Assembly: GCA_050949825.1 (NCBI GenBank)
Contig: JBMNGL010000003.1
Span: 1-64,000, forward strand
Direction: 5' to 3'
Source of the DNA: DTU019 sp050949825
Lineage (GTDB): Bacteria; Bacillota; Syntrophomonadia; Syntrophomonadales; Syntrophomonadaceae
DNA: 64,000 nt
The notes beneath the pieces were generated by a model that worked only from the letters and a program-made list of their open reading frames with translations, was not told the origin of the DNA and searched no databases. Both the position numbers and the translations under genes were made by a program. Positions 49,627-60,039 of this stretch are shown in pieces (positions within the stretch are counted from its first letter, which is position 1; the number at the start of each line of letters is the position of its first letter).

Positions 49627-51416
49627 TGTATCCCCCCTTCCCGGGTATGGTGTAGGAATGTATCCAGATCAAGTATTAAACGCAAAACAGTATGAAAGTC
49701 TCCTTCAGCGTGAAGATGTTCCAACCGTTGATGCAATTTCCTCCACGGGGCCTTCTGGCGCTGCCGCTCGACACTACGAATAAAGTACCATAATTCGGCA
49801 TCATTAATGCGAATTCCTTCGTCCCATCCAGTATCAAGCCGGGCTAATATGGATTCCAGCCCCTCATCCTGTATGGCCTGCTGCCACTCTAAATAGTGGC
49901 TTGCCATGGTGCCGCCGCTTTCATAACAAATTGTGGCCAGCTGATTGAAATTACTTGATGCAAAGCACTGAACCCCGATTTGGGCGGCGATGGTTTCGGC
50001 AATTTCCCTATTATGCAGCATTGCTGCCAGTATTTTCTCCTCCAGACTATAATTTCCGTACTGTATATTATCTCTGTTTACTGGACTTTTATTCCTGGGA
50101 GGCGGGTTTTTATACCCGTTATTGCTGTCTATCTCTTTTAATATCAGGTTTTCTTCAATTTTCAGCAGCCTGGATAACCTTTTAATATAGTTATCACGTA
50201 AAATGGCGCTTTGTAGTCTGCCGATATCATTTTTAACCCCATTCACAACCCTAATTTTGGCCTGCAAATTGAGATTATTTTCGGCAGCAATATATCGTTT
50301 CATCTTGAATTCTATATAACTTACTCTATTATTCTGGATATATTGCAAGAATTCCTCTTTTCCATACTGGTCCAGAAAATCATCCGGATCCTGGCCTGCA
50401 GGCAGGGTGAGGACGTCAACATTGAAGTCTTGTGCACTCAGTAAATCGACTGCCCTTAAGGTTTCTCTCTGCCCGGCTTCATCACCGTCATACAGGACCA
50501 TCACATTTTCCGCATAGCGGCGCAATAACAAGGCTTGTTCTCTGGTAACCGCGGTTCCCAGTGAAGCCACCGCTTGATTGATGCCGTGCTGGTGCAGCTT
50601 CAGGCAGTCCATATAACCTTCCACCAGGATGACTTCATTGCATTTACGGATGGTTTCCCGGGCCTGGTACAGTCCAAAGAGGTGATGGCGTTTAACATAA
50701 ACCTCAGTCTCTGGAGTATTAAGGTATTTGGGCACCGCATCCTCCACAGCGCGCCCACCAAAGCCAACCACATTACCCTGATAATCAAGTATCGGAAAAA
50801 TGATACGATCCCTGAATAAATCATAATAACTGTCTCTATTCTTACTACGCTTAATCAATCCAGATTCTTTAATCCATTCCTGTTCGAATCCTTTCTGTAA
50901 AAGCAGGTTGGAGAGCTTTGACCAGTCATTGGGCGCATAACCGATTTGAAAACGCTTGATAATCTCTTCCTGCAGATACCTTTTGGCAAGGTAGTCCCTG
51001 GCCCTGGCAGCACTGTAGTCATCCCCCAGGAACTGCTGGAATAGGGTTGCAGCCGCTTTGTTAACCTCCACCACTTTTTTAAAGCGGTCCACCCCCTGGC
51101 GCGCCTGGCGGTTGTGCAGTTGAATACCTGCCTGGTCGGCCAGTTTCTGCACTGCTTCCGGAAAATCCAACCCATCCCGCTTCATTATATATGTAAACAG
51201 GTTGCCGCCGCTGTGGCAGCCGAAGCAGTAAAACATGTTCTTCCCCGGGCTCACACTGAAAGACGGGGTTTTCTCAGTATGAAAAGGACACAGTCCCCAG
51301 TAGCGGTCGCCTTTGCGGCTTAATTTCACTGACTCTGCTACCACATCCAAAATATCCAGGCGACTGCTTATTTCAGCCAGTATATATTCATCATAATAAG
51401 CGCCCACGGTCTCCAC
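49623..51416 (-). CDS. dnaG: DNA primase DnaG
   Basis: Makes RNA primers at the replication fork. The 597-residue product has a CHC2-type zinc finger (CPFHTEKTPSFSV with FYCFGCHSGG), TOPRIM catalytic motifs (ILVEGYMD, VLYDGDEAGQ) and a C-terminal helicase-binding region. Start is a GTG at 51416 (METVGAYYDEYIL); a GTG four codons later, after GGAG, is possible. It overlaps rpoD by 4 bases. Confidence 0.96.
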   Translation of the reverse strand: METVGAYYDEYILAEISSRLDILDVVAESVKLSRKGDRYWGLCPFHTEKTPSFSVSPGKNMFYCFGCHSGGNLFTYIMKRDGLDFPEAVQKLADQAGIQLHNRQARQGVDRFKKVVEVNKAAATLFQQFLGDDYSAARARDYLAKRYLQEEIIKRFQIGYAPNDWSKLSNLLLQKGFEQEWIKESGLIKRSKNRDSYYDLFRDRIIFPILDYQGNVVGFGGRAVEDAVPKYLNTPETEVYVKRHHLFGLYQARETIRKCNEVILVEGYMDCLKLHQHGINQAVASLGTAVTREQALLLRRYAENVMVLYDGDEAGQRETLRAVDLLSAQDFNVDVLTLPAGQDPDDFLDQYGKEEFLQYIQNNRVSYIEFKMKRYIAAENNLNLQAKIRVVNGVKNDIGRLQSAILRDNYIKRLSRLLKIEENLILKEIDSNNGYKNPPPRNKSPVNRDNIQYGNYSLEEKILAAMLHNREIAETIAAQIGVQCFASSNFNQLATICYESGGTMASHYLEWQQAIQDEGLESILARLDTGWDEGIRINDAELWYFIRSVERQRQKAPWRKLHQRLEHLHAEGDFHTVLRLILDLDTFLHHTREGGIQ

Positions 51417-51484
51417 CTACTATTCTCTGTTTATCTGCCAAATCCTGCTTGATTGTGGCGGAATTTACCTTGCCGGTTGCATTT

Positions 51485-52552
51485 TCACTTGTCATGACCG
51501 GGGAAAATCTTGCCCTGATCCGGTACCAGCGACTTGGGTACATAGATGTTTTCAAAAATACTGATACAGTACTCATCGCTCATCCCGGCAATATAATCTG
51601 CAACCGCTCTCTCTAATCCTTCCTGTTCAGCAATTTCTATATATAAAGGGGTCATCTGGTCAGGATACTTCATGAAATAGCCATAAAGGTGTTCAACTAC
51701 AAAGGCCGCCCGTTTTCTTTCGGCCTGGCATACCGGGCCGTTATAAATAACCTCAAACATAAATTGCCGCAAACCCCGCAAAGCATTTTCTACCGGTGGT
51801 GAAGGCTCTATGATGGGGATTTCCCCGGGCTTCATATGCTGACGGCTGTAGTTTATGGTATCCACTACCAGGGTGGCAATGCGCTGGCTGTGACTGCTGC
51901 CTAAAACATCTATATGTTCACGAGGCAGATCCTGCAAAGTGAGCAATCCCCCTCGGATGCTGTCATCAATATCATGCTGCACATAGGCGATTTTATCACT
52001 AAGCCTAATAACACGACCTTCTGCACTGTTAGCCAGGTTTTCCTGCCCGCCATAGCCGCTGTGGTGCAGCACCCCGTCCAAGACCTCCCGGGATAAATTC
52101 AAACCCGGGCCACGGCTGTGTTGTTCCACCCGGGTCAACACCCGAATACTGTTTTCATTGTGGCGAAACCCCCCCGGAAGCAAGCTGTTTAATATCTGTT
52201 CCCCGGCATGTGCAAAAGGGGTGTGACCTACATCATGGGCTAAAGCCATGGCCTCGATCAGATCGATATTAAGGTTTAAGCCGGAGCCGATGGTCTTGGC
52301 AATCTGATTAACCTCCAGGGTATGCGTTAAGCGGCTGCGATAATGATCCCCCCGCGGTGCAATAAATACCTGGGTCTTGTGTTTTAAGCGGCGGAAGGAT
52401 TTGGAATGCACTACCCTGTCCCGATCAACCATAAAACAGGTTCGCACCGGATCCGGCGGCTCACTGCGCAAACGGCCTCGCGAATTGACGGCCAGCATCG
52501 CATGGGGCCCCATCCAGGATTTTTCACGCTGTTCAATTTCCTGCCGAATCAA
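51485..52552 (-). CDS. dgt: dGTPase-like deoxynucleotide triphosphohydrolase
   Basis: A 355-residue HD-domain enzyme that hydrolyses dGTP or other dNTPs to the nucleoside and triphosphate. Motifs: VVHSKSFRRLKHKTQV, RLTHTLEV and MALAHDVGHTPFAHAG, giving the metal-binding His and His-Asp residues. I chose TTG at 52552, 7 bases after GGGGG; GTG at 52558 is nearly adjacent to that site. It lies upstream of dnaG by 68 bases, as in several Clostridia. Confidence 0.92.
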   Translation of the reverse strand: MIRQEIEQREKSWMGPHAMLAVNSRGRLRSEPPDPVRTCFMVDRDRVVHSKSFRRLKHKTQVFIAPRGDHYRSRLTHTLEVNQIAKTIGSGLNLNIDLIEAMALAHDVGHTPFAHAGEQILNSLLPGGFRHNENSIRVLTRVEQHSRGPGLNLSREVLDGVLHHSGYGGQENLANSAEGRVIRLSDKIAYVQHDIDDSIRGGLLTLQDLPREHIDVLGSSHSQRIATLVVDTINYSRQHMKPGEIPIIEPSPPVENALRGLRQFMFEVIYNGPVCQAERKRAAFVVEHLYGYFMKYPDQMTPLYIEIAEQEGLERAVADYIAGMSDEYCISIFENIYVPKSLVPDQGKIFPGHDK

Positions 52553-52766
52553 TACCACACCCCCTGTACAAACGATATGAACAGCTCAGCATAAGCATAG
52601 CTTGATGTCTACTAATACTACAATAGGCCATGTGAATCCTGCCATTGCCTTATCCGCATAACCGGTGCATTATTATGAATGAGTTATAGGGAACAAACAA
52701 GCCGTGGAATAATGAGGCTGGCCCCGGGGCCAATTTGGGCCCGGGGCAGACTCAAGTAAGACCTGT

Positions 52767-55412
52767 CTATTGATTATTAAGGCTGGCCTGTGCGGCTGCC
52801 AGGCGGGCGATGGGAATGCGGTAGGGAGAACAACTGACATAATCCAGACCGATGATGTGACAGAACTCCACTGAGCTGGGTTCGCCGCCGTGCTCACCAC
52901 AGATGCCCAGCAGGATGTCGGGCCGGATCTTTTTGGCCTTTTCCACCGCCAATCTCATCAAGGTGCCGACGCCCTTGCGATCCAGCACCGCAAAGGGATT
53001 GTCTTTTAATACCTTTTTTTCGAGATATACGGGGATAAATTTGCCCTCCGCATCATCACGGCTAAAGCCCAAAGTGGTCTGGGTTAAATCATTGGTGCCA
53101 AAGGAGAAAAATTCAGCATCCACCGCCAGTTCGTCTGCCACCACGCAAGCCCGGGGCAGTTCTAACATGGTTCCCAGCATGTATTCCAACTCTGCTCCAG
53201 CCTGCTGGCTAACTTCGCGGTGTACAGCAGCGATTTCCTCTTTTAAAATGCTTAATTCCGCCTGATCAATAACCAGGGGTATTTCTATTTCCACACAAGC
53301 AGGGATGTTTTCTTTGTTCAGCATGGCCATGGCTTCAAAAATAGCCCGTACCTGCATGCGATAGATCTCCGGATAGGTAAGGCCCAGACGGCAGCCCCGG
53401 TGACCCAGCATGGGGTTTGCTTCCGACAGGCTATGTATCTTTTTGAGCAGGTCCTCTTTATCCAAAAGGCTGCGGTCTGTTATGCCCTTATGTTTCATTT
53501 CTATGATTTCGACCAGGAGGACCTCACGGTCAGGCAAAAACTCATGCAGGGGCGGATCCAGCAATCGCACCGTAACCGGATAAGGGGACATGGCTTTGAG
53601 AATACCATAGAAATCTTCACGCTGGAAGGGCAGCAGTTTGAGCAGGGCATTTTCCCGGCCTTTCAGGCTTTCGGCCAGGATCATTTCTTGCACCACCGGC
53701 AGTCTCTCCGCAGCCATGAACATGTGTTCCGTGCGGCACAGACCAATCCCTTTGGCGCCGAATTGGCGAGCTTTAGCCGCATCCTCCGGGGTGTCGGCAT
53801 TGGCCCTTATCTCCAGTTTCTTGTATTCATCGGCCCAGGTTAAGAGGGTCTCAAATTCTTCTGAAAGAGCGGGTTCAATCATGGGCACCTCTCCCAGCAT
53901 GACATTGCCGGTAGCCCCGTCAATGGTAATGATATCCCCTTCTTTTACCAATAGCCCATTCACCGCAAAACAGCGCTGTTCAGCATTAATTCTAATGGTT
54001 TCGCAGCCGCATACACACGGTTTGCCCATACCTCTGGCTACCACCGCTGCGTGTGAAGTCATGCCGCCCCGTGAGGTCAATATCCCCTGGGCATAAATAA
54101 TGCCATGGATATCATCCGGGGTGGTTTCGCTGCGCACCAGGACCACCTTTTCCCCGGCTCCGCCTTGTTTTTCGGCCTGATCAGCGTCAAATATGACCTT
54201 GCCGCTGGCCGCGCCAGGTGACGCAGGCAGGCCGACAGCAATTGGCTCGACCTTGTAACTGCTGTCAATTTGACGATGCAAGAGCTGATTAATCTGTTCG
54301 GCATCAACCCGCAATATGGCTTCCTTTATGGTAATCAAACCTTCATTGACCATATCTATGGCCACCTTGACCGAAGCCTTGGCGGTGCGCTTGCCGCTGC
54401 GGGTTTGCAGCATATAGAGCTGGCCTTTTTCCACGGTGAATTCGATATCCTGCATATCCCGGTAATGCTGCTCCAACTTCATACAGGTATCCACAAATTG
54501 CTGATAAACTCCGGGCAGCTCATCCTTAAGTTTGGCAATGGGAGTGGGGGTACGTATGCCTGCCACCACATCCTCGCCCTGCGCATTAATGAGAAATTCT
54601 CCATATAATTCACGCTGCCCGGTAGAGGGATTACGGGTAAAAGCTACCCCGGTGCCACTATCCAGGCCCATGTTGCCAAAGGCCATGCTCTGAATATTAA
54701 CTGCGGTGCCCAGCGAGTCTGGAATCTTGTTTAGACGCCGGTACACTATGGCGCGTTGATTATGCCAGGATTGGAAAACGGCTTCAATAGCTCTGGATAG
54801 CTGTTCATTAACATCCTGTGGAAAGTCAAACCCCTTCTCCATTCTCACCAGGGCTTTATATTCTGCTATGATGTTCTGTAATTCAACGGCAGGAATCTCA
54901 TAATCGAAAATTAAGCTTAGTCTGCGTTTATACTTTTCAACGATATGGTCAAAAAGGTGATGTTCCACTTCGAGCACCACATTGCTGAACATTTGAATAA
55001 AGCGGCGGTAGCAATCATAGGCAAACCGCATGTCGCCCGTCAATGCTGCCAGCCCTTGCACCGTATCGTCATTTAAGCCCAGGTTTAATATGGTATCCAT
55101 CATACCCGGCATGGACACCGCCGCCCCCGAACGGACCGATACCAGCAGGGGATTCTCCCTGCTGCCAAACAGCTTGCCGGTTTTCTTTTCCAGGGTTTTC
55201 ATGGCAGCGAAAGCACCATCTAAAAGCCCGGGGGGTAATTGGTCGCCTGCGGCCACATATTCGTTGCAGGCCTCGGTAGTAATGGTAAAACCAGGAGGCA
55301 CCGGCAGTCCTATCAAGGTCATCTCTGCCAGATTGGCCCCTTTACCTCCCAGGAGCATACGCATGTCCGAGTTGCCTTCTTCAAACAGGTAGATATACTT
55401 TTTGCCAGACAT
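52767..55412 (-). CDS. ppdK: Pyruvate, phosphate dikinase
   Basis: Interconverts pyruvate, ATP and phosphate with PEP, AMP and pyrophosphate. The 881-residue product has the N-terminal ATP-grasp (GGKGANLAEMTLIGLPVPPG), a phosphohistidine domain with the catalytic His in GGMTSHAAVVARGMGKPCVC, and the PEP-binding barrel (GLCRTEHMF, FGTNDLTQTTLG, GICGEHGG). Start ATG follows GGGGAGGG. The genes for its probable regulators, ppsR and the CBS-domain repressor, lie directly upstream. Confidence 0.97.
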   Translation of the reverse strand: MSGKKYIYLFEEGNSDMRMLLGGKGANLAEMTLIGLPVPPGFTITTEACNEYVAAGDQLPPGLLDGAFAAMKTLEKKTGKLFGSRENPLLVSVRSGAAVSMPGMMDTILNLGLNDDTVQGLAALTGDMRFAYDCYRRFIQMFSNVVLEVEHHLFDHIVEKYKRRLSLIFDYEIPAVELQNIIAEYKALVRMEKGFDFPQDVNEQLSRAIEAVFQSWHNQRAIVYRRLNKIPDSLGTAVNIQSMAFGNMGLDSGTGVAFTRNPSTGQRELYGEFLINAQGEDVVAGIRTPTPIAKLKDELPGVYQQFVDTCMKLEQHYRDMQDIEFTVEKGQLYMLQTRSGKRTAKASVKVAIDMVNEGLITIKEAILRVDAEQINQLLHRQIDSSYKVEPIAVGLPASPGAASGKVIFDADQAEKQGGAGEKVVLVRSETTPDDIHGIIYAQGILTSRGGMTSHAAVVARGMGKPCVCGCETIRINAEQRCFAVNGLLVKEGDIITIDGATGNVMLGEVPMIEPALSEEFETLLTWADEYKKLEIRANADTPEDAAKARQFGAKGIGLCRTEHMFMAAERLPVVQEMILAESLKGRENALLKLLPFQREDFYGILKAMSPYPVTVRLLDPPLHEFLPDREVLLVEIIEMKHKGITDRSLLDKEDLLKKIHSLSEANPMLGHRGCRLGLTYPEIYRMQVRAIFEAMAMLNKENIPACVEIEIPLVIDQAELSILKEEIAAVHREVSQQAGAELEYMLGTMLELPRACVVADELAVDAEFFSFGTNDLTQTTLGFSRDDAEGKFIPVYLEKKVLKDNPFAVLDRKGVGTLMRLAVEKAKKIRPDILLGICGEHGGEPSSVEFCHIIGLDYVSCSPYRIPIARLAAAQASLNNQ

Positions 55413-55437
55413 TATTGACCCTCCCCGATTAAATTCC

Positions 55438-56259
55438 TTAAATGTTACTTATCCTGCGATAATATATCTCGAGAATTTTACTGGCGGTTTCTTCGACCGC
55501 CCGGTTGGTCACATCGATGACCGGGCAGCCCAGTCTTTTCATGATGCTATTGGCAAAATCCAATTCTTCATCAATACGATTGGGATGGGCATAATTGGCT
55601 TGTCCTTTTAAGCCCAGGGTTTTCAAGCGCTCCGTGCGGATATGATTGAGCTGTTCATGATGTATGGTCAGGCCTATAACCTTGCCCCGTTCAGCCTGGT
55701 ACAATTCTTCGGGCGGATTAACTTCCGGCACCAGCGGCACATTAGCCACCTTAATGCGTTTATGGGCCAAATACATCGAAAGCGGGGTTTTTGAGGTCCG
55801 CGAAACCCCCACCAGGACTATATCAGCCAATTCAATGCCGCGCGGATCCTTGCCGTCGTCATAACGCACCGCAAACTCCACCGCTTCAATGCGCCGGTAA
55901 TATAGTTCATCCAGCTTGCGCAGCAGGCCGGGTTCCCGTTTGGGATCGATATGACTGACCTGTTTGAAGGCATCGATCAGAGGCCCCAGTATATCCACAC
56001 AAGTGACCCCATAGCGATCAGCTTCCTTGCGCAGATGTACGGCCAGTTCATCCACCACCAGCGTGTAGGCAATCAAGAAGTGATTGCCGGCCGCCTGATG
56101 CACTACTTCATCCAGGGTGTCGCAATCAGCAATATTGGGCACCCGCCTGATTTCCATATTGCCTGAATTAAATTGGCTGGCAGCAGCACGAACCACCATT
56201 TCTGCGGTTTCCCCTATTGAATCGGATACAATGTAAACCCCTGGTAAACGGTTTACCAA
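55438..56259 (-). CDS. ppsR: PPDK regulatory protein (DUF299, bifunctional kinase/phosphorylase)
   Basis: Switches PPDK off by ADP-dependent phosphorylation of a Thr near the catalytic His, and on by phosphorolysis. The 273-residue product has YIVSDSIGETAEMVVRAAAS and the P-loop-like GVSRTSKTPLSMYLA. Start is TTG at 56259 after GGGGGG. A small dyad TGGTAAAC/GTTTACCA covers the first codons. Encoded 25 bases before ppdK, which supports the target assignment. Confidence 0.95.
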   Translation of the reverse strand: MVNRLPGVYIVSDSIGETAEMVVRAAASQFNSGNMEIRRVPNIADCDTLDEVVHQAAGNHFLIAYTLVVDELAVHLRKEADRYGVTCVDILGPLIDAFKQVSHIDPKREPGLLRKLDELYYRRIEAVEFAVRYDDGKDPRGIELADIVLVGVSRTSKTPLSMYLAHKRIKVANVPLVPEVNPPEELYQAERGKVIGLTIHHEQLNHIRTERLKTLGLKGQANYAHPNRIDEELDFANSIMKRLGCPVIDVTNRAVEETASKILEIYYRRISNI

Positions 56260-56262
56260 AGT

Positions 56263-56925
56263 TTACCCCCCCTCATTTTTCTTATCCGCCAGATCAAGAA
56301 ACAACCTGGCGATGTTGGTTTTGGATATTTTCCCCACTACTTCGAGCTTCTCGTCACCGTCTTTATTGATAAAACACTTCACCACCGGCATGCTGTCGAT
56401 CTCTTGTTCTACGATCTTTTTAATCGCTTCTACAACCGTTTCATCCATACTGGCAGTGACAATATTGGGCATACGGGTCATAATCACACTTACCGGCACC
56501 TTATGGATATCAGCCTGCCCCAGGGTGGTCTTAAGGAAATCCTTGCGTGACACCACCCCGGTAAGAAAGTTGTCACCATCCACAATGTAAATACTGCCGG
56601 TGTCTTCAATAAACAGGGTAACAATAGCATCATAGATGCTGCAGGTTTCTTTCATCACCACCGGGCGTGACTGTATATCTCTAACCCGATAGCGATTGAG
56701 GATCTTGCGCATCTTATTCTCTACGCCTTCGGTCTTAAAAGTGTAGCCAACCCTCGGTTTGGCTTCCAGGAATCCAGACATGGTGAGTACAGCCAAATCA
56801 GGACGCAGGGCCGCACGGGTTACAGAAAGAATTTCGGCTATCTTTTCTCCCGTAATCGGTTCATGTTCCTTAACGATCTGCAGTATTTTCTCTTGTCTCT
56901 CATTTAGTTCCATCCGCTGCACCAT
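56263..56925 (-). CDS. CcpN-like transcriptional repressor (HTH plus two CBS domains)
   Basis: A 220-residue regulator with an N-terminal winged helix (ILSVTRAALRPDLAVLTMSG) and two CBS domains (DTGSIYIVDGDNFLTGVVSR and the following repeat). CcpN in Bacillus represses gluconeogenic genes and its CBS domains sense adenine nucleotides and phosphorylated metabolites. Start ATG at 56925 or 56913. It is 3 bases upstream of ppsR. A dyad in the promoter area may be its own operator. Confidence 0.9.
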   Translation of the reverse strand: MVQRMELNERQEKILQIVKEHEPITGEKIAEILSVTRAALRPDLAVLTMSGFLEAKPRVGYTFKTEGVENKMRKILNRYRVRDIQSRPVVMKETCSIYDAIVTLFIEDTGSIYIVDGDNFLTGVVSRKDFLKTTLGQADIHKVPVSVIMTRMPNIVTASMDETVVEAIKKIVEQEIDSMPVVKCFINKDGDEKLEVVGKISKTNIARLFLDLADKKNEGG

Positions 56926-56941
56926 CCATTATGCTATACTG

Positions 56942-56961
56942 TTTAGGTTTTACAACCTAAA
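56942..56961. promoter_or_regulatory. Operator-like dyad upstream of the ccpN-like gene
   Basis: TTTAGGTT-TTAC-AACCTAAA, a perfect 8-bp dyad, 17 bases before the gene and next to a TATAAT-like sequence (near 56963-56975 on the minus strand). It is consistent with autoregulation. Confidence 0.5.
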
Positions 56962-57007
56962 TTATATATACTATATCCGAGAAAAAAATCCTGTTGCAGA
57001 GACAATT

Positions 57008-59086
57008 TTACTGTACGATTTTCGTAAAATCAGCCATCTGTTGACACATATTGGCAATTGAGCAAAGCATTCCCAGGCGAGCCTGGCGCACCTCTTTATC
57101 GTCCACCATCACCATCACTGCTGTAAAGAAACGGTCCAGGTTGGGGCGCAGACTGCCGATAAAATCAATAGCCTGGCGGTACTGCTGCCCAGCCACGGCA
57201 GCAGCAAAAGGAGCGCTGACTACCTGCAACTGGCTGTACAGGGCTTTTTCGCTGTCATCAAGCAGACGATTTTCATCTATGGACAACCCGGCTTCGGCTT
57301 TGCGAGAAAGATTATAGGCACGGTTGAAGACCACCATGAAATCAGCGAATAAGTCGCTCCCTTTGGCCTCCTGTATTGCCTGTACCAATGTCCACAAGGC
57401 ATGCAGGTCTGCTGCAGCAGCGGGGTTTGACAACACCGCGTCAATAACATCATATGAATAACCTTTTTCAAGCAGAACGCCGCGCATTCTCTGGCGAATG
57501 AAATCCAGCAAATCAGCCGTAGTCTGAGCCTGTTCATTCTCCAATTTAACAGCGGCAAAGCCCAGGTAGGCTTGATTGAACAGCTCTGCCAGGTCCAGCT
57601 TCAGCCCCCTATCCAGGATGATGTTAATCAGGCCAATGGCCTGGCGGCGCAGCGCATAAGGGTCTTGCGAGCCGGTCGGTTTTATATTGAGGGCGAAACA
57701 GCCCACCAGATTGTCAATCTTCTCAGCCAGGCTGACTACCAGGCCGGTCTCGCTATGAGGGAGCTCATCCCCGGCAAAGCGCGGCAGGTAGTGCTCAAAT
57801 ATGGCCTGGGCCACTTCCTCATCTTCCCCGCTGAGGCGGGCATAATAACGGCCCATAATCCCCTGCAGCTCAGGGAATTCATAAACCATGCTGCTCAATA
57901 AATCTGCCTTAGACAGCAATGCAGCACGGTCCAGCTTTTCAGCTGAACTCAGACCGGCCTGTGCTCCGCAGAACACGGCCATGGTCCGCAATCGCTCCAC
58001 TTTATCCAGCACACTGCCCAGGCGCTCATGAAACATCACCTGAGCCAGCCCGGGAACATAATCCTTAAGAGGCTTTTTGCGGTCTTCCCGCCAGAAGAAC
58101 AAAGCATCCTCCAGGCGCGCCTTTAAAACCCGCTGATTGCCTGCAATAACCGTATCTATAGCAAAATCAGTGCCATTCCTCACCCCGATAAATCCGGGCA
58201 AAAGCTGGTCTTGCCCGTCAAATACCGGAAAATAGCGCTGGTGTTCGATCATGGAGGTGGTTAAAACCTCAGGGGGCACATCCAGGTAATCGGGCGAAAA
58301 AGCTCCCCAAAAGGCAGTGGGGTACTCCACCAGGAAATTGACTTCTCCCAGCAGAGACTCATTTTCCACCGGCTGTCCACCCTTTTCTCGGGCGATGTCA
58401 ACTACCTGCTGCCAGATCATCTCTTGGCGTTCCGTCTGATCAAGAATGACATAATTATCCCGCAGTTGGGTGAAATAATCGTCAACATGCTTTATTTCCA
58501 GGGCACCCCGGGAGAGGAAACGATGCCCATAAGTCTGCCTTGAACTGGTAATATTTTCAATCTCAACCGGTATGACCTCATCTCCCAGCAGGCATAACAA
58601 CCAGCGAATCGGACGGGCAAAACGGGTTTGATAATATCCCCAGCGCATAGAGCGGGGAAAAGACATAGCCTGAATGATGGAGGGCAACAGTTGGGGCAGG
58701 ATTTCCCTGGCTGCCTGTCCCTCTTCCCGCCTGATGGCAGCTATATATTCAACCCCATCCACTTCCAGGATGGTAAGCTGGCTGAAATCAAGGCCCTGCC
58801 CACGGGCAAATCCCAGACCAGCCTTGCTGGGTTGGCCTTGTTGATCATAAGCCGCGCTTTTTCTGGGACCGCGGTTCTTAATAAAGGCGTCGGTCTGCCG
58901 CTCTGCCAGCCCTGGGATCAATAATACCAGGCGGCGCGGGGTGCCCATGGTTTTAATCTCCCCATGGGTCAAGCGGTTTTCCTCCATAGTTTTAAGGGCC
59001 AGGCTGCGCAGGTTTTCCAGGGCCTGGTTCATATATGCGGACGGGATTTCCTCCACCCCTATCTCCAAGAGCAAATCAGCTGACAT
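57008..59086 (-). CDS. glyS: Glycyl-tRNA synthetase, beta subunit
   Basis: The 692-residue beta subunit of the alpha2beta2 bacterial enzyme, needed for tRNA-Gly binding. It opens with LLLEIGVEEIPSAYMNQAL and contains MGTPRRLVLLI, FPRSMRWGYYQTRFARPIRW and a C-terminal anticodon-binding-like domain. Its ATG lies 4 bases after the glyQ stop, and GGAGG is inside the end of glyQ. Confidence 0.97.
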   Translation of the reverse strand: MSADLLLEIGVEEIPSAYMNQALENLRSLALKTMEENRLTHGEIKTMGTPRRLVLLIPGLAERQTDAFIKNRGPRKSAAYDQQGQPSKAGLGFARGQGLDFSQLTILEVDGVEYIAAIRREEGQAAREILPQLLPSIIQAMSFPRSMRWGYYQTRFARPIRWLLCLLGDEVIPVEIENITSSRQTYGHRFLSRGALEIKHVDDYFTQLRDNYVILDQTERQEMIWQQVVDIAREKGGQPVENESLLGEVNFLVEYPTAFWGAFSPDYLDVPPEVLTTSMIEHQRYFPVFDGQDQLLPGFIGVRNGTDFAIDTVIAGNQRVLKARLEDALFFWREDRKKPLKDYVPGLAQVMFHERLGSVLDKVERLRTMAVFCGAQAGLSSAEKLDRAALLSKADLLSSMVYEFPELQGIMGRYYARLSGEDEEVAQAIFEHYLPRFAGDELPHSETGLVVSLAEKIDNLVGCFALNIKPTGSQDPYALRRQAIGLINIILDRGLKLDLAELFNQAYLGFAAVKLENEQAQTTADLLDFIRQRMRGVLLEKGYSYDVIDAVLSNPAAAADLHALWTLVQAIQEAKGSDLFADFMVVFNRAYNLSRKAEAGLSIDENRLLDDSEKALYSQLQVVSAPFAAAVAGQQYRQAIDFIGSLRPNLDRFFTAVMVMVDDKEVRQARLGMLCSIANMCQQMADFTKIVQ

Positions 59087-59089
59087 GGC

Positions 59090-60001
59090 CTAACCCACCT
59101 CCTCTTCTGATAATACCTGCTGCCGCAGCAGGGGGTCCTTTAGCAAAGGGTAACCCATGACCTTGCGCTGGGCTAAATACTCCCCGGCCACAGTGCGGGC
59201 CAGGTTCCGCACCCGTCCAATGTATCCGGTGCGTTCGGTGACGCTGATAGCCCCCCGCGCATCCAGCAAGTTAAACAGGTGGGAGCATTTTAAAACATAA
59301 TCATAGGCGGGCAGGACCAGATGCCGTGAGGCCACCTGCAAGGCTTCCTTTTCACAGATATTAAACATGGAGCTTAAGGCCTCCACATCGGCCGCCTCAA
59401 AATTGTAATGGGAGTAATCCACTTCCCCCTGATGATGCACATCAGCATAAGTGATACCCTGAACCCATTCTATATCATACACACTTTCCTTGTTCTGTAT
59501 ATACATGGCGATGCGTTCCAGGCCATAAGTTATTTCTGCGCATACCGGGTGGCAGTCAAAACCGCCACACTGTTGAAAATAGGTGAACTGCGTAATTTCC
59601 ATGCCATCCAGCCAGATTTCCCAGCCCAGTCCCCAGGCTCCCAGGGTGGGCGACTCCCAGTTGTCTTCCACCAGGCGGATATCGTGATGATCGGGATCAA
59701 TGCCCAGGTCGCGCAAGCTGTCCAGGTAGAGTTCGATCACATTGTCCGGCGATGGCTTCAGGATGACCTGATACTGATAATAATGCTGCAGGCGATTGGG
59801 GTTTTCACCATAACGCCCGTCGGTAGGCCGGCGGGATGGCTCCACATAGGCTACATTCCATGGTTCCGGTCCCAGGCTGCGCAAAAAGGTAGCCGGGTTC
59901 ATGGTGCCGGCTCCCTTCTCTACATCATAAGGCTGTTGAATGATACAACCTTGCCGGCCCCAGAATTTTTCAAGGCGAAGTATTATTTCCTGAAAATTCA
60001 C
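59090..60001 (-). CDS. glyQ: Glycyl-tRNA synthetase, alpha subunit
   Basis: The 303-residue catalytic alpha subunit. FWGRQGCIIQQPYDVEKGAG and VAYVEPSRRPTDGRYGENPN are signature stretches. I chose GTG at 60001, with AGGAGG 8 bases upstream; longer frames read into the T-box leader. Length is normal. It is controlled by the glycine T-box upstream. Confidence 0.97.
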   Translation of the reverse strand: MNFQEIILRLEKFWGRQGCIIQQPYDVEKGAGTMNPATFLRSLGPEPWNVAYVEPSRRPTDGRYGENPNRLQHYYQYQVILKPSPDNVIELYLDSLRDLGIDPDHHDIRLVEDNWESPTLGAWGLGWEIWLDGMEITQFTYFQQCGGFDCHPVCAEITYGLERIAMYIQNKESVYDIEWVQGITYADVHHQGEVDYSHYNFEAADVEALSSMFNICEKEALQVASRHLVLPAYDYVLKCSHLFNLLDARGAISVTERTGYIGRVRNLARTVAGEYLAQRKVMGYPLLKDPLLRQQVLSEEEVG

Positions 60002-60039
60002 TGCTAACGCCTCCTGTTTTTCTTGGTAAAAATAAAAAA

